Positions 13,003 to 24,233 of a stretch of DNA of 64,000 bases are shown piece by piece. Under the pieces are notes generated by a model. That model saw only the letters and a list, made by a program, of their open reading frames with translations, did not search any database and was not told the DNA's origin. The position numbers and the translations under genes were made by a program. Source of the stretch: Bromus sterilis (Eukaryota > Streptophyta > Magnoliopsida > Poales > Poaceae); assembly GCA_950022295.1 (NCBI GenBank), contig OX465597.1, positions 185,441,016 to 185,505,015 on the forward strand. The letters are read 5' to 3'. Numbering within the stretch: the first letter of the stretch is position 1; each line of letters opens with the position of its first letter.

Positions 13003-13251
13003 TGTTGGGGTTCGGGGCAGAAACATAATTTTTTCATAACCTACGATACCCTATCCCAAGACCTATGCTATGGCGATGCAAGTACTTGATGGAATAGGTC
13101 ACATACCAGCATGTAGTCCGTTAAGCGGGAAACGTTCCCGCGTGAACATGGTTGGTGTAGTCGTACCGGCAATCGCTGCTGCCGCGCAGCTCCACGATGA
13201 CTCTGATAGCCACCCGGTCCTTGAGACCGATGAAGGGATTGCGTCCCCGTC
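13003..13251 (-). mobile_element. Copia A 5' LTR, terminal part left of the B insertion
   Basis: Matches 6561-6811 of the left LTR and stops abruptly where element B begins. The remainder continues at 27040. The last five bases, ccgtc, are one copy of B's target duplication. Confidence 0.85.
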
Positions 13252-14795
13252 TGTGACGCTCCCAAAATCAGACCGTGTACAGTAATCATACACGCAAGGT
13301 ACACGATCAAGATTAGGGACTCACGATGAGATATCACAACACAACTCTACAAAATAAAATAATAAAAGCTGTTTAATACAAGCCAGGGGCCACGAGGGTT
13401 CAATTACAATAGCTCGAGAGCACCAAGTCAGCGGAAGCAAAAGTATCTGAGTACAGACACAATAATACAAGGTTGCCTTAAGAAGGCTAGCACAAATAAC
13501 AACAACGATCAAAAAGGCGAGGCCTCCTTCCTGGGAACCTCCAAACTACTCATGGTCAACGGGGAACTCGACGTCGTAGAAGGCATCGGGGATCTTCATG
13601 TTGCGGTGGTCGACATCGGGGATCTCCTGCTCCTGGACTCCAAGGCTCCAACGTCGACTACAGCGGCCGATCAGGCAAAACAAAAAGGGGGAAATAAAGC
13701 AAAGGTGAGTATCTAGCATACCCGCGAGTCTTACGTTCAGTACTAAGCATTATGCATTGTATCAAATGGAAAGGGGAGGCTATATATAGTGGACTGCAAG
13801 GTAGAAATCAGAATAAGGGTAAGAAGCTAGGCCTATCGAAGACTAGCATCTTCTGACGTGTCTTGCAGCATGAGAAGAGAAACAGCCAACAGTTCAATAA
13901 CATGAATGTAATAACAATGTAGCAGAAGTTGATGCAGCATTGTATAATAGTAAGTTGTAATAATTAATAATAATAATGCCTCCGAGTTCCCTTCCTCGAC
14001 TCCCTGCGAGGAAGAAGACCCGGAACCATACAATTTAATAGTAGTAGTTCGTAGTGGTAAGATCCAGTTTCAGCATAAAGCGTCCTGTTACCGTGGACAC
14101 GGCTATTCGAATAGATTAATCTTCCCTGCAAGGGTGCAATGGCGTTACTCTACGACGTTCGGATCTCCAGGGTGGCGTACACCTTGTTAGGGAACACCCC
14201 ACCGAAGTTATCCGACACTAAGTAGCCCATCCTTCGGCAATCAATAGAGAGGTCATCTGCCGGACTATATCCTATGTACGCTGGGCTTTGGACCCTGACC
14301 TGAACGTACTCCTGCACGGTGTGTGACTGGCCGGTGAAGCAAAATCAAAGCAAATACAAATACACCGCTCGAGCAAGAGAAGACAACACCACTTCCCGGC
14401 AATCAGCCAGCGATACTGCTGACGTCTGAAGACCCTCGAACGAGACTACGATGCAGGGGAGCCCACACTCCTTATCCCACGTGTAGGTAGTGCGTACAGG
14501 CCAAAAGGCTACTCAAGACTTCCGACGAACCATTTAGCATTTTAATTAACCTGCGTGACAACCGTTATCGTTGCCTCGACTTAACTGACCCGCGGACAAC
14601 GACAACAGTCAGGACCACCAGTACATCGGTGCCTTCCCTGTCGTCCCACCAAGTCTCTGCGGTTACCAGCAAGGTGAACCGTCTCCTTACCTTGTCTCGC
14701 GTGTGCTCTTGGTAGATCTCGGATTTTCGTAGTTTGGCAACTCTCGCGAGATACGAGAAGGGGCAAAGCACGCCAGTAACGTCGGTCGTACCCTC

Positions 14796-16130
14796 CTTGT
14801 CGTTCCCGACGCAATACCGCTCACGGGCACCGTTCGGTCGCCCGACTTCTTACCTTAAGGACAACCGTTGCATAGGTACCTAGAGCGGCTATACAGAGTC
14901 AGTAACGAGTGGAGGTACGAGGATTACTCCTCGATAGCTCACACTTGATGGTGGCTCGGCAGAGCCGAGCTAGGGGGCCTTAGCCGGTGTTTGCATTGTA
15001 CCGTACCTGTGCAGTTGTATGTATTGTATCCGTGTTCACTCCCCAGAGTGATCACGGCCCGCTATCTAATCCTAGCTAACAATGCGCAGGGCTCACTGCT
15101 GAACAAGATATATATATTTATAGGCAGCATAGGATAAAGGAAGGTACATCAAGGGGCGACAATGATAGGCTATGCAATTTAATAGGATTGTAATCGGAGC
15201 AGCAGTAGTAACAATGCCTAGTGCAAGAAATGTACGGAAAAGATAGGCGATATCTGGGGAAGAGAATGGCTCTGCTTGCCTGGAAGCTCTACGGTAGGGG
15301 CAGGGTCGTCGACGAAGTAGTCGTACCCGGCGCCGGTGTAATCGGCGGCAGCGGGGTCTACCGGAGAACCAAGGGGAAGTAAACACAGTAAATACAAAGC
15401 AATCATAGAAAACAGATGCATGACATGACAGATGCAATGTTAACGGTGTTCTAACACAGTGCAAGGTGTATTGCTCGGAGCAGGAATTCATCAGGGGATG
15501 AACTACCGGCTCCGGGTGATTACCTGACAGGGTGTCCGGAGGGGGAAGGGTTCATGCCGGAGTTGTCGTGGACATCCGACAAATGTGTGGATGGTGTAAC
15601 CATTCTAGTTGAAATAATCCGAACAACATTCATGTTCAGAATAAATTCATCCGGATACTTTGACAGTACCGAACAAATCATCAGACAGACGGTCTGGAGG
15701 GGGACGGTTCGATGTTCGGTGTGTTAGAGGGGTGTGGTAGACATACGGATAGAGTATTCTTAATCGTTGTATTTTTCTGATTAATTTTGATATATAAATT
15801 ATTTTCATCGGAGTTACAGATTAAAAGATATTGATTTTTTAAAGTTTTATCCAATTTAATTCATTTTCTGGATTTTCTTTTAATTATTAATTCTAACATT
15901 ATCCACAAGCTTATCCACAACAGTACACTGACAGGGTGGACCCACATGTCATACACAGAGGCATTTAACACTATTTTATTTAATTAAACAATACAGAGGG
16001 CCCACATGTTCATTGGCTGATTATGTACAAATCTCTATAATTTAGTTAACTGATAGTGGGACCCAGCTGTAAGTGACTCAGGGATTAATTAACTTAACAG
16101 ATTGAATTAATCATTAAGCTAATGGCCTAG
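14796..16130. repeat. Segment shared with 24234-25529 (direct repeat in B LTRs)
   Basis: Near-identical order of sequence in both copies, beginning 'tcgttccc...gcaataccgctc' and ending 'aatggcctag'. Part of B's paired LTRs; differences are scattered substitutions and small deletions, for example near 25255. Confidence 0.85.
16126..16130. repeat. Target-site duplication, left of solo LTR
   Basis: 'cctag', identical to 17047-17051. The unoccupied site is visible in the sister LTR at about 25525-25529, where 'cctag' occurs once. Confidence 0.95.
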
Positions 16131-17046
16131 TGATGAGGACATCCCTACTAATGTTACACCCATACCCTCACCAACTACACATACTGGACCAGTTACTAGA
16201 GCACGTGCACGTCAACTAAATTATCAGGTACTTTCGTTTCTTGCGAATCCTTCTATTGTTCATGAACATATGATGCTGCCTAAATTAGATACTTTTGTTT
16301 TGCTTATGAATGAAGGACCTAGCATGGACACGAAGGATGGTCATTGGAGCGGGATCAAGAATGGAGAAGAAGGTGCGCGCGGGGGAAAGTACAGTGGAGT
16401 TTCCAGTGGGGATTTTCGCACGTTGAAGCCACCATAAGGCATGCATGAAGGCTTGGACGGGATACACGAGATGCCACTTCATTATTTTCGTCCAAGAGCA
16501 ATTATAGGTGCTGCGTCACCTTAATATTGGGCTGGGCCCATGTAATTTCGAAATACCACATTATAGGCTGTTTTTAGAGTCCGTATGTGTGGGGAAACCG
16601 AGTTAGGGTTGTTTTCGGACCCCACCTCCAAGGGGTCACGAAAATCCCCTCTGTTCCCCCATATATACAGCCCTTAGGGCGTCGTTTAGACTTGGGTTTT
16701 AATTAGATATAAGTTAGCCATAGCCGCAACTTCGAGCTCTCCGTTTGTGTCATCCGACCAGGCCAAGACCTCATTGGAACCCCAACTTTCGTAATCATTC
16801 ATCTTATATTCGCAATATCCAGATTGCAATTCTTAGTTCTTGCTTGTTCTTCGATTGCTTGCAGGAATTAGACCTTCGTGGTCAGGTTGATCGTGCATCC
16901 GCGGGATCAATAACCTCTCGGAGTTGGTTTAGCGATCGCTAAGGCGCAACGTCTTCGCACGTTCGTAGTCGGATCGTGAAAGTTGCCTCCACCATAATCG
17001 ATCTCCACCATCTCATCGAAACATCGGGACACCTTCGCCTCTATCA
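16131..17046 (+). mobile_element. Solo LTR of the D family (TGATGAGGACATC...CTCTATCA)
   Basis: 916 bp, the same length as the LTRs of element D, starting TGATGAGGACATC and ending CGCCTCTATCA. It is flanked by perfect 5-bp duplications. It includes the coding tail '...GPVTRARARQLNYQV' found at the C-terminus of D's polyprotein and a TATA motif at 16661-16668. The empty site in the right copy of B's LTR proves insertion after B was formed; unequal LTR recombination then removed the interior. Confidence 0.92.
16661..16668 (+). promoter_or_regulatory. TATA box in solo LTR
   Basis: 'atatatac' after a C-rich run, at the same place as in both LTRs of element D. Confidence 0.55.
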
Positions 17047-17051
17047 CCTAG
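17047..17051. repeat. Target-site duplication, right of solo LTR
   Basis: 'cctag', identical to 16126-16130. Confidence 0.95.
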
Positions 17052-17140
17052 GGCCCACTAGTAAGTCTCACATGGGGGGTTTATTTCCTTTCATTTAATT
17101 AACATGCAATTAAGGGGGGCATGGCCCCACTGGTCATAGA

Positions 17141-17153
17141 GGGGGGGGGGGGG
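17141..17153. repeat. Poly-G run of 13
   Basis: Thirteen consecutive G. The equivalent place in the sister LTR (about 25620) has seven, so the run has changed length since insertion. Confidence 0.9.
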
Positions 17154-18553
17154 TAAACATGAGGCGTGTGTGCCCAGGCAGTGCACACCGGCGGCAAGCC
17201 GGGGCACGGCGGCGCTGGTCCGTGCCGGCGAGGGCCACGGCAGGGGCGCGGCGGAAGCCGGAAGGGTGGGCGCGCCCAGGGCGGCGTGGGGCAGCCAGAG
17301 GCACGCACTGGACGCGGTCGTGGCAAGGCAGGGCGCGACCCAGGCGGGCTCGGCCATGGTGGGTACGACGGCGGCCTACAGTGGGCACGGCGACGAGCAT
17401 TAGCTCGACTATGGCGAGCGTTCAAGTGGTGAGAGGCGGGGATCGAATGAGGAGGTTCTTGCGCGTCTACGGGTTCATGGGACGGACACAGGGAACGGCC
17501 ACACCGGTGGCCACGGCGAGCATTTGTGGAGGCCGGAGCATGGATCCATGGCAACGGCGATGTGGTGCATGGGAAGAAGCGCGAGTAGAGGGGAAAGTGA
17601 GCAGGGATCACCATGGTTGTAGGGGAGGGGTGAGTGAGGCCGGAGAGGCTGGAACGGCGATGTATTCCGGCGAGGCCGACGACGGCTGTAGACGGCGGAG
17701 AAGCTCGATTCGCGCCACCTGTTGGACCCCGCCTCGATTTGTAGGGTGGAGGCGACCTAGTGGAGCATGACGGAGCCCCCGGACAGGACTACTTGGCCCG
17801 TGGCGGCCGCTGGCCGCAACGACTGCGGTTGCACCGCGACGGCCGTGGGGCGGCGAGCTGGGCGCGAGCCGCGGGAGAGGAGAGGGAGGCGCTAGGGTTA
17901 GAGTGCGTCCCGGGGGTCCTTATCCTCTAGGCTAGCCGGGGGATGGCTGACACGGCGGCACAGCCGACCATGGATGGGGCACAGGCGTCCACGAACCCCC
18001 CCGGTGAGCAGTAGGAAGAAGATGGGGAGGGGGCCGTGGTGGGCCGAGGTGGGCCGGTTGGGGGGGGGGATGGTGTTGCACTAGGCGAGAGATAGTCTTT
18101 CTTTTCTGTATTGTTTTGTTTTGTTTTCTTTCTTTTCTGTTTGTATTTTGTTTAGATAGGTTTTGATTTTTGTAAAATGTTATACTTGTACCAATATTAG
18201 TGCTACACTTCACCATGATGCCACAAAAATTTTGGCCCACAATAAAAAACATTTGGGTATTTGTTTTATTTAAAAAGGATTAAAAGTGGCTGCTATAGAC
18301 ACTTTTATTTTGTTGGCAATATTTAAATAATATAATAAAATATCATTGCTATTTTCTTGTGACCTACTGATCTTTAGACATTTAATAAAAGTGGTTGCAA
18401 TATTTTTGGATTAAGTTTAATTTCCACTTGTATCTGGAATTTTATTTGGTTTGAATTTGAACAAGCTTTGATCAAGGTGATCATCACAAGTTAATCAAGG
18501 TGACTTGGTATTAGCACAAGGTGGTTACTGTAGTGTGACACCCGGGGCGTTAC

Positions 18554-18565
18554 AAATCTCCCCCA
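18554..18565 (-). other. Polypurine tract of element B
   Basis: The minus strand reads 'gtgggggagatt' directly before the LTR start TGTAACGCCCC. Confidence 0.65.
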
Positions 18566-20843
18566 CTACAAAGAATTCTCGTCCCGAGAATTAAAGGTAG
18601 TGAAAGGGGTAAAGCTTTGGTTTCGTATTCTAACGATTCTTCTGGTGCTTGTTGTCCTTCTTGGAGAAGTTAATCCTTCTCATTGAGGTCTTTATTTCTC
18701 TGCATCAATGCATCTTGACGGGTTTTCATCCTTCCTTCAGGGTCTTCATCGTACCTACGGATAGGCTATGAGGGGACACGTAGGGGGTCGAATCGACACA
18801 AGGTTGATCAACCGGGGTATCCCGAGGGAATGAGGTACAGAGTACCCCTCGAATTTAGACTCAGGGAAACACATCGAGGGAAACAAAAGAATATATAAGA
18901 AGTTCCAATCGGATATGCAAGAATTCGATGTCGATGACGGAGGATGAAAGGGGGTCCAGAGCATCAGGCATAAGCACCGAGTCTGATATCGAGCTGAATA
19001 TCACAAGTTAGAGGACTCGTAAGTTGCATACGAGGTCAAGCAAGAGGAATAACCTCGAGATCGAAAAGGTATAAGAGAGTCAGGTTTCGATCCTGTGGAA
19101 CTGTGGGTTATGGGCCCACATTGAATAATAAGGGTGGTGACAAACAATGCGATCAAGTTGCAAGGTAAGTCAGAGAACAACTTGTTAGCTATGTCGGCAG
19201 CAACATCAGCGCCAAGGGCGAGGTACAAAGAGAACCATTTTCCTGCTCGTTAACACGAGGCGGACCAGTTGGCAAAGTTCTCGTCCATCGGTGGTTACCG
19301 AAATGTTATCAACAGTAGTATCAGGTTGTACGGACAAAGTAGTACACCGAAGTGTTTACATCAGCAGGGAATCATCACTGATCGGATAATTTATATTCAA
19401 AGAAAGGTTAAACAGACCAATGGAAAGGAAAATGTGATGATACATAAGTATCAAGTGTATATCTTTCCCAAGGGAAAGCAGAGCACGATATATAGGACCA
19501 AGCTTGTATTGGCAGGGAGCCAGAGGAGGTTTTCGATGACAACACAAATCATCGACGGGCAAGGATGGTATTTCTCACCATGAATTCAATAGGCACATGG
19601 AAGAAGAAAAAATGCTGATGATGACCATGACACTTGACGTCGAGAGGTTTCAAGAGAATGCACTCGAATAGCAACATCACCAAACAAAAGGGGTGGTGGA
19701 ACAAAAGGTAAGCGATGTTCTCGATTGACGACAACCCAGAACCCACGGAGTGATAAAAATCGATGAGAAGTATTCCTTCTGCAAAAATTATTTTAAGAGG
19801 TGGTGCAATGGAACGATATCCTCGAGATACCAGGGGGTAATACTCGAAGGTAGAACGAAAGATCACAGAAGCAAGAAGAATTTCCACAAAGGGGACAATT
19901 TAACTTTACAAGAAGCTTTCATGATAAGTTCTACATCGTATCCATGGGCATGAACACAAAGGTTTAGGGTCGACTCCCACTTCTTCAATGCATAGCCTTT
20001 CATTCACTTCTCGCTGTCGATGAAGTTGTAGAGTAGGAAATTTATCTGGCGTAACACCAGTACAGTAAGAACCGTAGGATATCATGGGTTCACACAGATG
20101 GATGAAGCATAGATACAACCCATAGGGACATTTTACGAATCTATACGACAAAGAACAGGAACAAGAGATACAAGTTTGAAAGCAGAAGGCTGACGACATG
20201 GAGAAGACGATACCATTTTCCAAGGGCATTTTATATCAGGGGAAAATCCGTCAATGATTTTGGACACAAGGGGGCGGCAGGTAGTAATCCACCAAAAGGG
20301 GCAGGCGGCGTACAGAGAGTCTGGTGCGAGTATCGGTACTCAACCATAAGAAGAAAGAATGCCAAAACATTGGAGATAGAAGCATCAGAATAATTCGATG
20401 CTTAAGTACAAAGGAATTATGACTTCCATATCAGTGTATCAGATTCAGATACATCGATCAAACTTGAATAACTTGAATAGAAGCTTGACGGTTAATCAAT
20501 TATGGTTTGATTTACCGAGAACCAGCTCATGTACAGAACGGCATCTGAGCCAGAATAATGGATTCATATGGATCAACTGTTTATTCCGTGCACTAGCACA
20601 CACGATGATTCAAAAGATCAGAATCGCAATGCCAAGGGAGGTCATCAAAGACTACAAGACAAACGGGATTAATCATAGTGCAAGCAGGTAAGGAGAATCT
20701 CCAAAGCAGTAGGCTGCCGAGGATTGTCGCGAGATCGAACAGTATTTCAAAGTATTTTGGTAATCACAGGAACAACTGGGGATGAACGGATCCTCGGTAA
20801 ACGCGATGAATATCCGCAGTGTGAAAAGAAGTTGCAAGGTAGT
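18566..20843 (-). mobile_element. Internal region of element B, no recognisable coding
   Basis: About 2.3 kb. The first bases read (minus strand) 'ttctcgggacgagaattc', a dyad often seen just before the polypurine tract in gypsy elements. Only short open frames occur (at most 112 codons), none with gag, protease, RT or integrase motifs that I can see. The spacer is consistent with a non-autonomous element. Confidence 0.55.
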
Positions 20844-22659
20844 TGATAACCCTCAACTGTAGGGGATCGAGATAGTCTTCGCGGGAAAGATAACCCAATT
20901 TATTGATTCGACACTTGGGGACACAAAGTATACGTACAGGCTTTGACAATTGAGTTGTCAATTCAATCTCACCTGAAATAAACACTTGCTTGCACAAAGG
21001 TATTAGTAGCAACTGTGATATGGTAGTGGTGGTAATGATAATAGTGGTGATAGTGATAGTGGAACAGCAAAGGTAAAAAACTAGTAACCAGCAGAAGGAA
21101 AACACTGTAGGCTAGGGAGATGGATGGTTGGGCGCTGCTTGGATGAGAACGAACATGTAATAGATTCTAACACGGGCAAGGCTAACAGAAAAGAAAGGAT
21201 CATCTAGGCAAATATCAGACATCAGGCATGTGTCCCAAGGTAGTTGTACGTGCTTGCAATAAGAACTTTGCACAACATCTTTTGTCCTACCCTCCCGCTA
21301 CAAACGGGGCCAAAAGGAACTTAGGGAGATTAAGGTACTCCTGTCAAAGAGCACCGGAACAAAGCATTAACAATTCATGGATACACGAAATCCTCAAATT
21401 ATAGTCCATCCCCTTTGGTGTACCAAGCTGTCACCATTGGGATCGCCGGTTCCGGACTATAATAGGTGCATACAACTCATAGATAGGATCAAGAACACCA
21501 CAAACTCAAGAAATAAAAGGGTGATCAGATCTGAAATCATGGCACTCGGGCCTAAAGTGGAAAGCATTAAGAGAAACAAGTTGTAACAGAGATGATAAAC
21601 ACCAAGTAGATGATAGGCAACATGCCCCCAACAATATGATTGAACTATTACATGATCTAACTCATCCAATCCCTACCATCCCCTTTGCCTACAGCAGGGA
21701 ATTACTCACACATGAGAGGAGAAGTCATGGAGGGGTGATGGAGAGGCGATGATGATGACGATGGCGATGATTCCCTCCTCACCGGAGGCCAATTCAGCCT
21801 CCAGATTAGCTCTCCGAGGAAGAACAGAGGGTTGCGGCGGCTCCGCGACGTAGATTGGAAAAACGACTTCTGTCTCGGGGTTTCTGCATCGGGAGAATAA
21901 ATAGGGGCCAAGGTAGGTCACCAGGGGGTGTGGGACCCAGCCAGGAGGGCAGGTGGCGCGGCCAGGAGCTGGGCCGCGCCAGGCACCCTCCTGGCTGCCC
22001 CCTAGCTGCCCTGTAGCCCCCCTTTGGCCTGGTGGAAGCTTCCGGAACGCCGATTTTTTATATATATTTTTGGGATTTTTCTAGCGTACCTAAATATCCA
22101 GAAACCTGCACAAAAGAAAACAGCACTGGTAGCTCTGCTGAAAACAGCGTCAGTCCGGGTTAGTTTCGTTCAAATCATGCAATAATGAAGGCAAAACAAT
22201 AGCAAAAGAGTTTGGAAAAGTAGATACGTTTAGGACGTATTAACTCCCCCAAGCTTAGCTATTGCTTGTCCTCAAGCAATTCAGTTCAACGAACTGGACG
22301 CGACAAAGAAAACTTTGAAAATCAATCTAAGATCACAATGCACATAGCATGAACATATCAGACTGGTATCTCGCTAGCCTCCATGCGTGAAGAAAAACAT
22401 AAATGCAGAAACTCCTCCGGAGTTTTAAAGGAGACTAGAACTTAGAACTCAAAGTAAGAAACATCACAAGCATGCAAAAGACAATGTGGTACTTTGGGAC
22501 AATGCATGTTACACTAAGAATGAAAATTATGCTCTCATAGTTGGTGCTTTGGAGAAAGGAAGGTGGAGACTCTCGAACTGTGGCTTTTGATGGCAAGGTT
22601 GAAAACCCTTGAAAGGAAGCAAAGACTAAACATGTGCCAGAGCTCTTGGTTTTGAAAAC
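20844..22659 (-). mobile_element. Inverted gypsy LTR plus 3' internal remnant
   Basis: 20844-22242 is a complete LTR on the minus strand of the family at 2368-3752; its first bases have mutated from TGATA to TAATA. 22243-22659 is the adjoining internal 3' region with its polypurine tract at 22243-22256, matching 1815-2367 in inverse orientation. It is cut off at 22659, where a different LTR begins. No target duplication can be shown because one side is missing. Confidence 0.75.
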
Positions 22660-24232
22660 TGTAACAGCCCAGTTTTTGCAAAAATTAAAATTTTGGTTTT
22701 CGGTGTGAATTTTTTGATTGTCTGATTTGTTTGCGGTGTTTGCATCCCCGATTTATCAATCGGCGATTATTTTCCCCCCTTTTATCTCGTACCGGACGGA
22801 GACCGACCCTTGCCACCCTGACACTGGACCTTTGCGACACCGGGTTTCACCCGATCACCGTCGTGAAAACCGCACGAGACCAGCCGCAACCATCGGAACG
22901 AAAAACCCGTTTAATAACTAAACGGGATATTTTTATAGCGCGCCAGAAAGTGTTCTCGGAATGGTTCCAGCGCGAGGTGAACGCCGCCGGCTCGACGCGC
23001 TAATCGCGCACTTCGAAGTTTTACCCGAATCGGAGGTCCTGCGGACCCCCGGCGGTCAGAAACGTGAGCACCGCGCGCGCGAGAGAAAAACCGGGGATGT
23101 TTTTGCAAACTGCCAGCCACCTGGGCTATATAAATACCACCACACTCCCACCTCTTTCTAGGGTTTCCCTAGCCACAAAATTGCAGCCACCCCCCTGTTT
23201 TTTCCCAGATCTGCCCAATAAATCACCAAATTCGCGAAACCCTAGCCCTAGCTGCTCCCGGCCGTCCGATCGGGCGATCGGAGGGCTACGGGCGCGCCAC
23301 GTAGCCCACCTGCTCTCTCTCTCTCTCCTCGCGCAGCCGCCTCCACGCCGCGGGCTCACCGCGTTGCCGCCGGACCGAGGCCTCCGCCGGCCACCACCTC
23401 TCCTGCGCCCCTCTCCTCTCCCGCGCCTCCTTCCTTCCTCTCCTCTCACTCCCTTCCCTCTCCCCCTGCAGAACAAGGAGGGCGCCGCCGCGCCGAATCC
23501 TCCATGGCCGGCCGAAATAAGCTCGAGCAGAGCTCGCCCGCCGCCCGATCTCGGACCTCCCCGCACCGGCCCTGTCGCCTAGCCGCCGGATCCGGCCACC
23601 CCATCCCTCCTCCGCACCGCCATGTGTCGCCTGCCTCGCCGGAGACCGGCCTGCGCACCGCCGTACGCCGGCGCCACCATCGTGCGGGATCGGGATGAGG
23701 TCCCGTGCGCCGCTCGCCTGCCAGGCGGGCCGGCCTGCCAGCAGCCCAGCGGCCACGACCCAGCAAGCACGAGGCCCAGGCCGCCACCAGCCAGATGGGC
23801 TCGGCCCATGGTGAGCCTGAGCCCAACCTTTTTTTGTTTTTTCGTTTTCTTTTTATTTCCTGTTATTTTGACTAAGTCTGGACAAAATTTGCTGCTGATT
23901 CAATTTTGCAACGATAATTGCGAGTAAACCGTAGCCCGGATCGCGTTGCGCCCAAAAGGAAAATTGCTTAGCATTGTGTGTACTTCAATCCATCTTTTGT
24001 GAGCATTTTGATTTGAGGCCATCTTGATGTTGTTAATCACTGTTGAAGTGGGCATCAGGCCGTTAACTGCTACAAATTGCTGTTATGTGCTGCTGTTATT
24101 ATTTTATTGCAACTTTGATTGATGATTGTGACACATCCATGAGGCCTATTGCATTGATTCTTTTTCCTATGTGTTAAGCATCATGTGTACTTCATTTCCA
24201 TGCTTTAACTTGTCATGTTTGGGTTCTTTACA
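22660..24232 (+). mobile_element. GC-rich gypsy-type LTR with plus-strand promoter
   Basis: Begins TGTAACAGCCC at 22660 and ends TTCTTTACA at 24232, compatible with TG...CA LTR ends. It contains a good TATA box, followed by a GC-rich leader-like block (23230-23820) and an AT-rich tail. The flanks (aaaac, ctcgt) do not match, so one or both edges are recombination junctions. Frames in the GC-rich block are not credible proteins. Confidence 0.5.
23127..23136 (+). promoter_or_regulatory. TATA box TATATAAATA
   Basis: A canonical plant TATA box in 'gggctatataaatacc', followed about 30-50 bp later by 'tctagggtttccctagcc', a typical start of a plant transcript leader. It probably drives the retroelement transcript. 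Confidence 0.65.
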
Positions 24233-24233
24233 C

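Larger units (their letters stand above)
13252..18553 (-). mobile_element. Element B left (3') LTR, about 4.4 kb plus nested solo LTR
   Basis: From about 14796 to 18553 it matches 24234-27039, interrupted only at 16131-17046 by a solo LTR. A GC-rich block (17160-18000) produces long open frames on both strands. These are judged composition artefacts because the block is LTR sequence present in both copies and resembles nothing I know. On the minus strand the block carries 'ctaaccctagc', a pattern common in plant 5' leaders, so it may be the transcribed leader. Confidence 0.75.

Noticed and set aside
17099..17770. Long open frames on both strands in the GC-rich block (171 and 203 codons), with counterparts at 25578-26306 and 25632-26126
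   Set aside because: Both copies are LTR sequence. GC-rich DNA has few stops by chance, both strands are open, residue content is Arg/Pro/Ala-skewed and no domain is visible.
23064..23927. Several overlapping frames in the LTR at 22660-24232
   Set aside because: They follow a TATA box in a GC-rich leader-like region, exist on both strands and resemble no protein.
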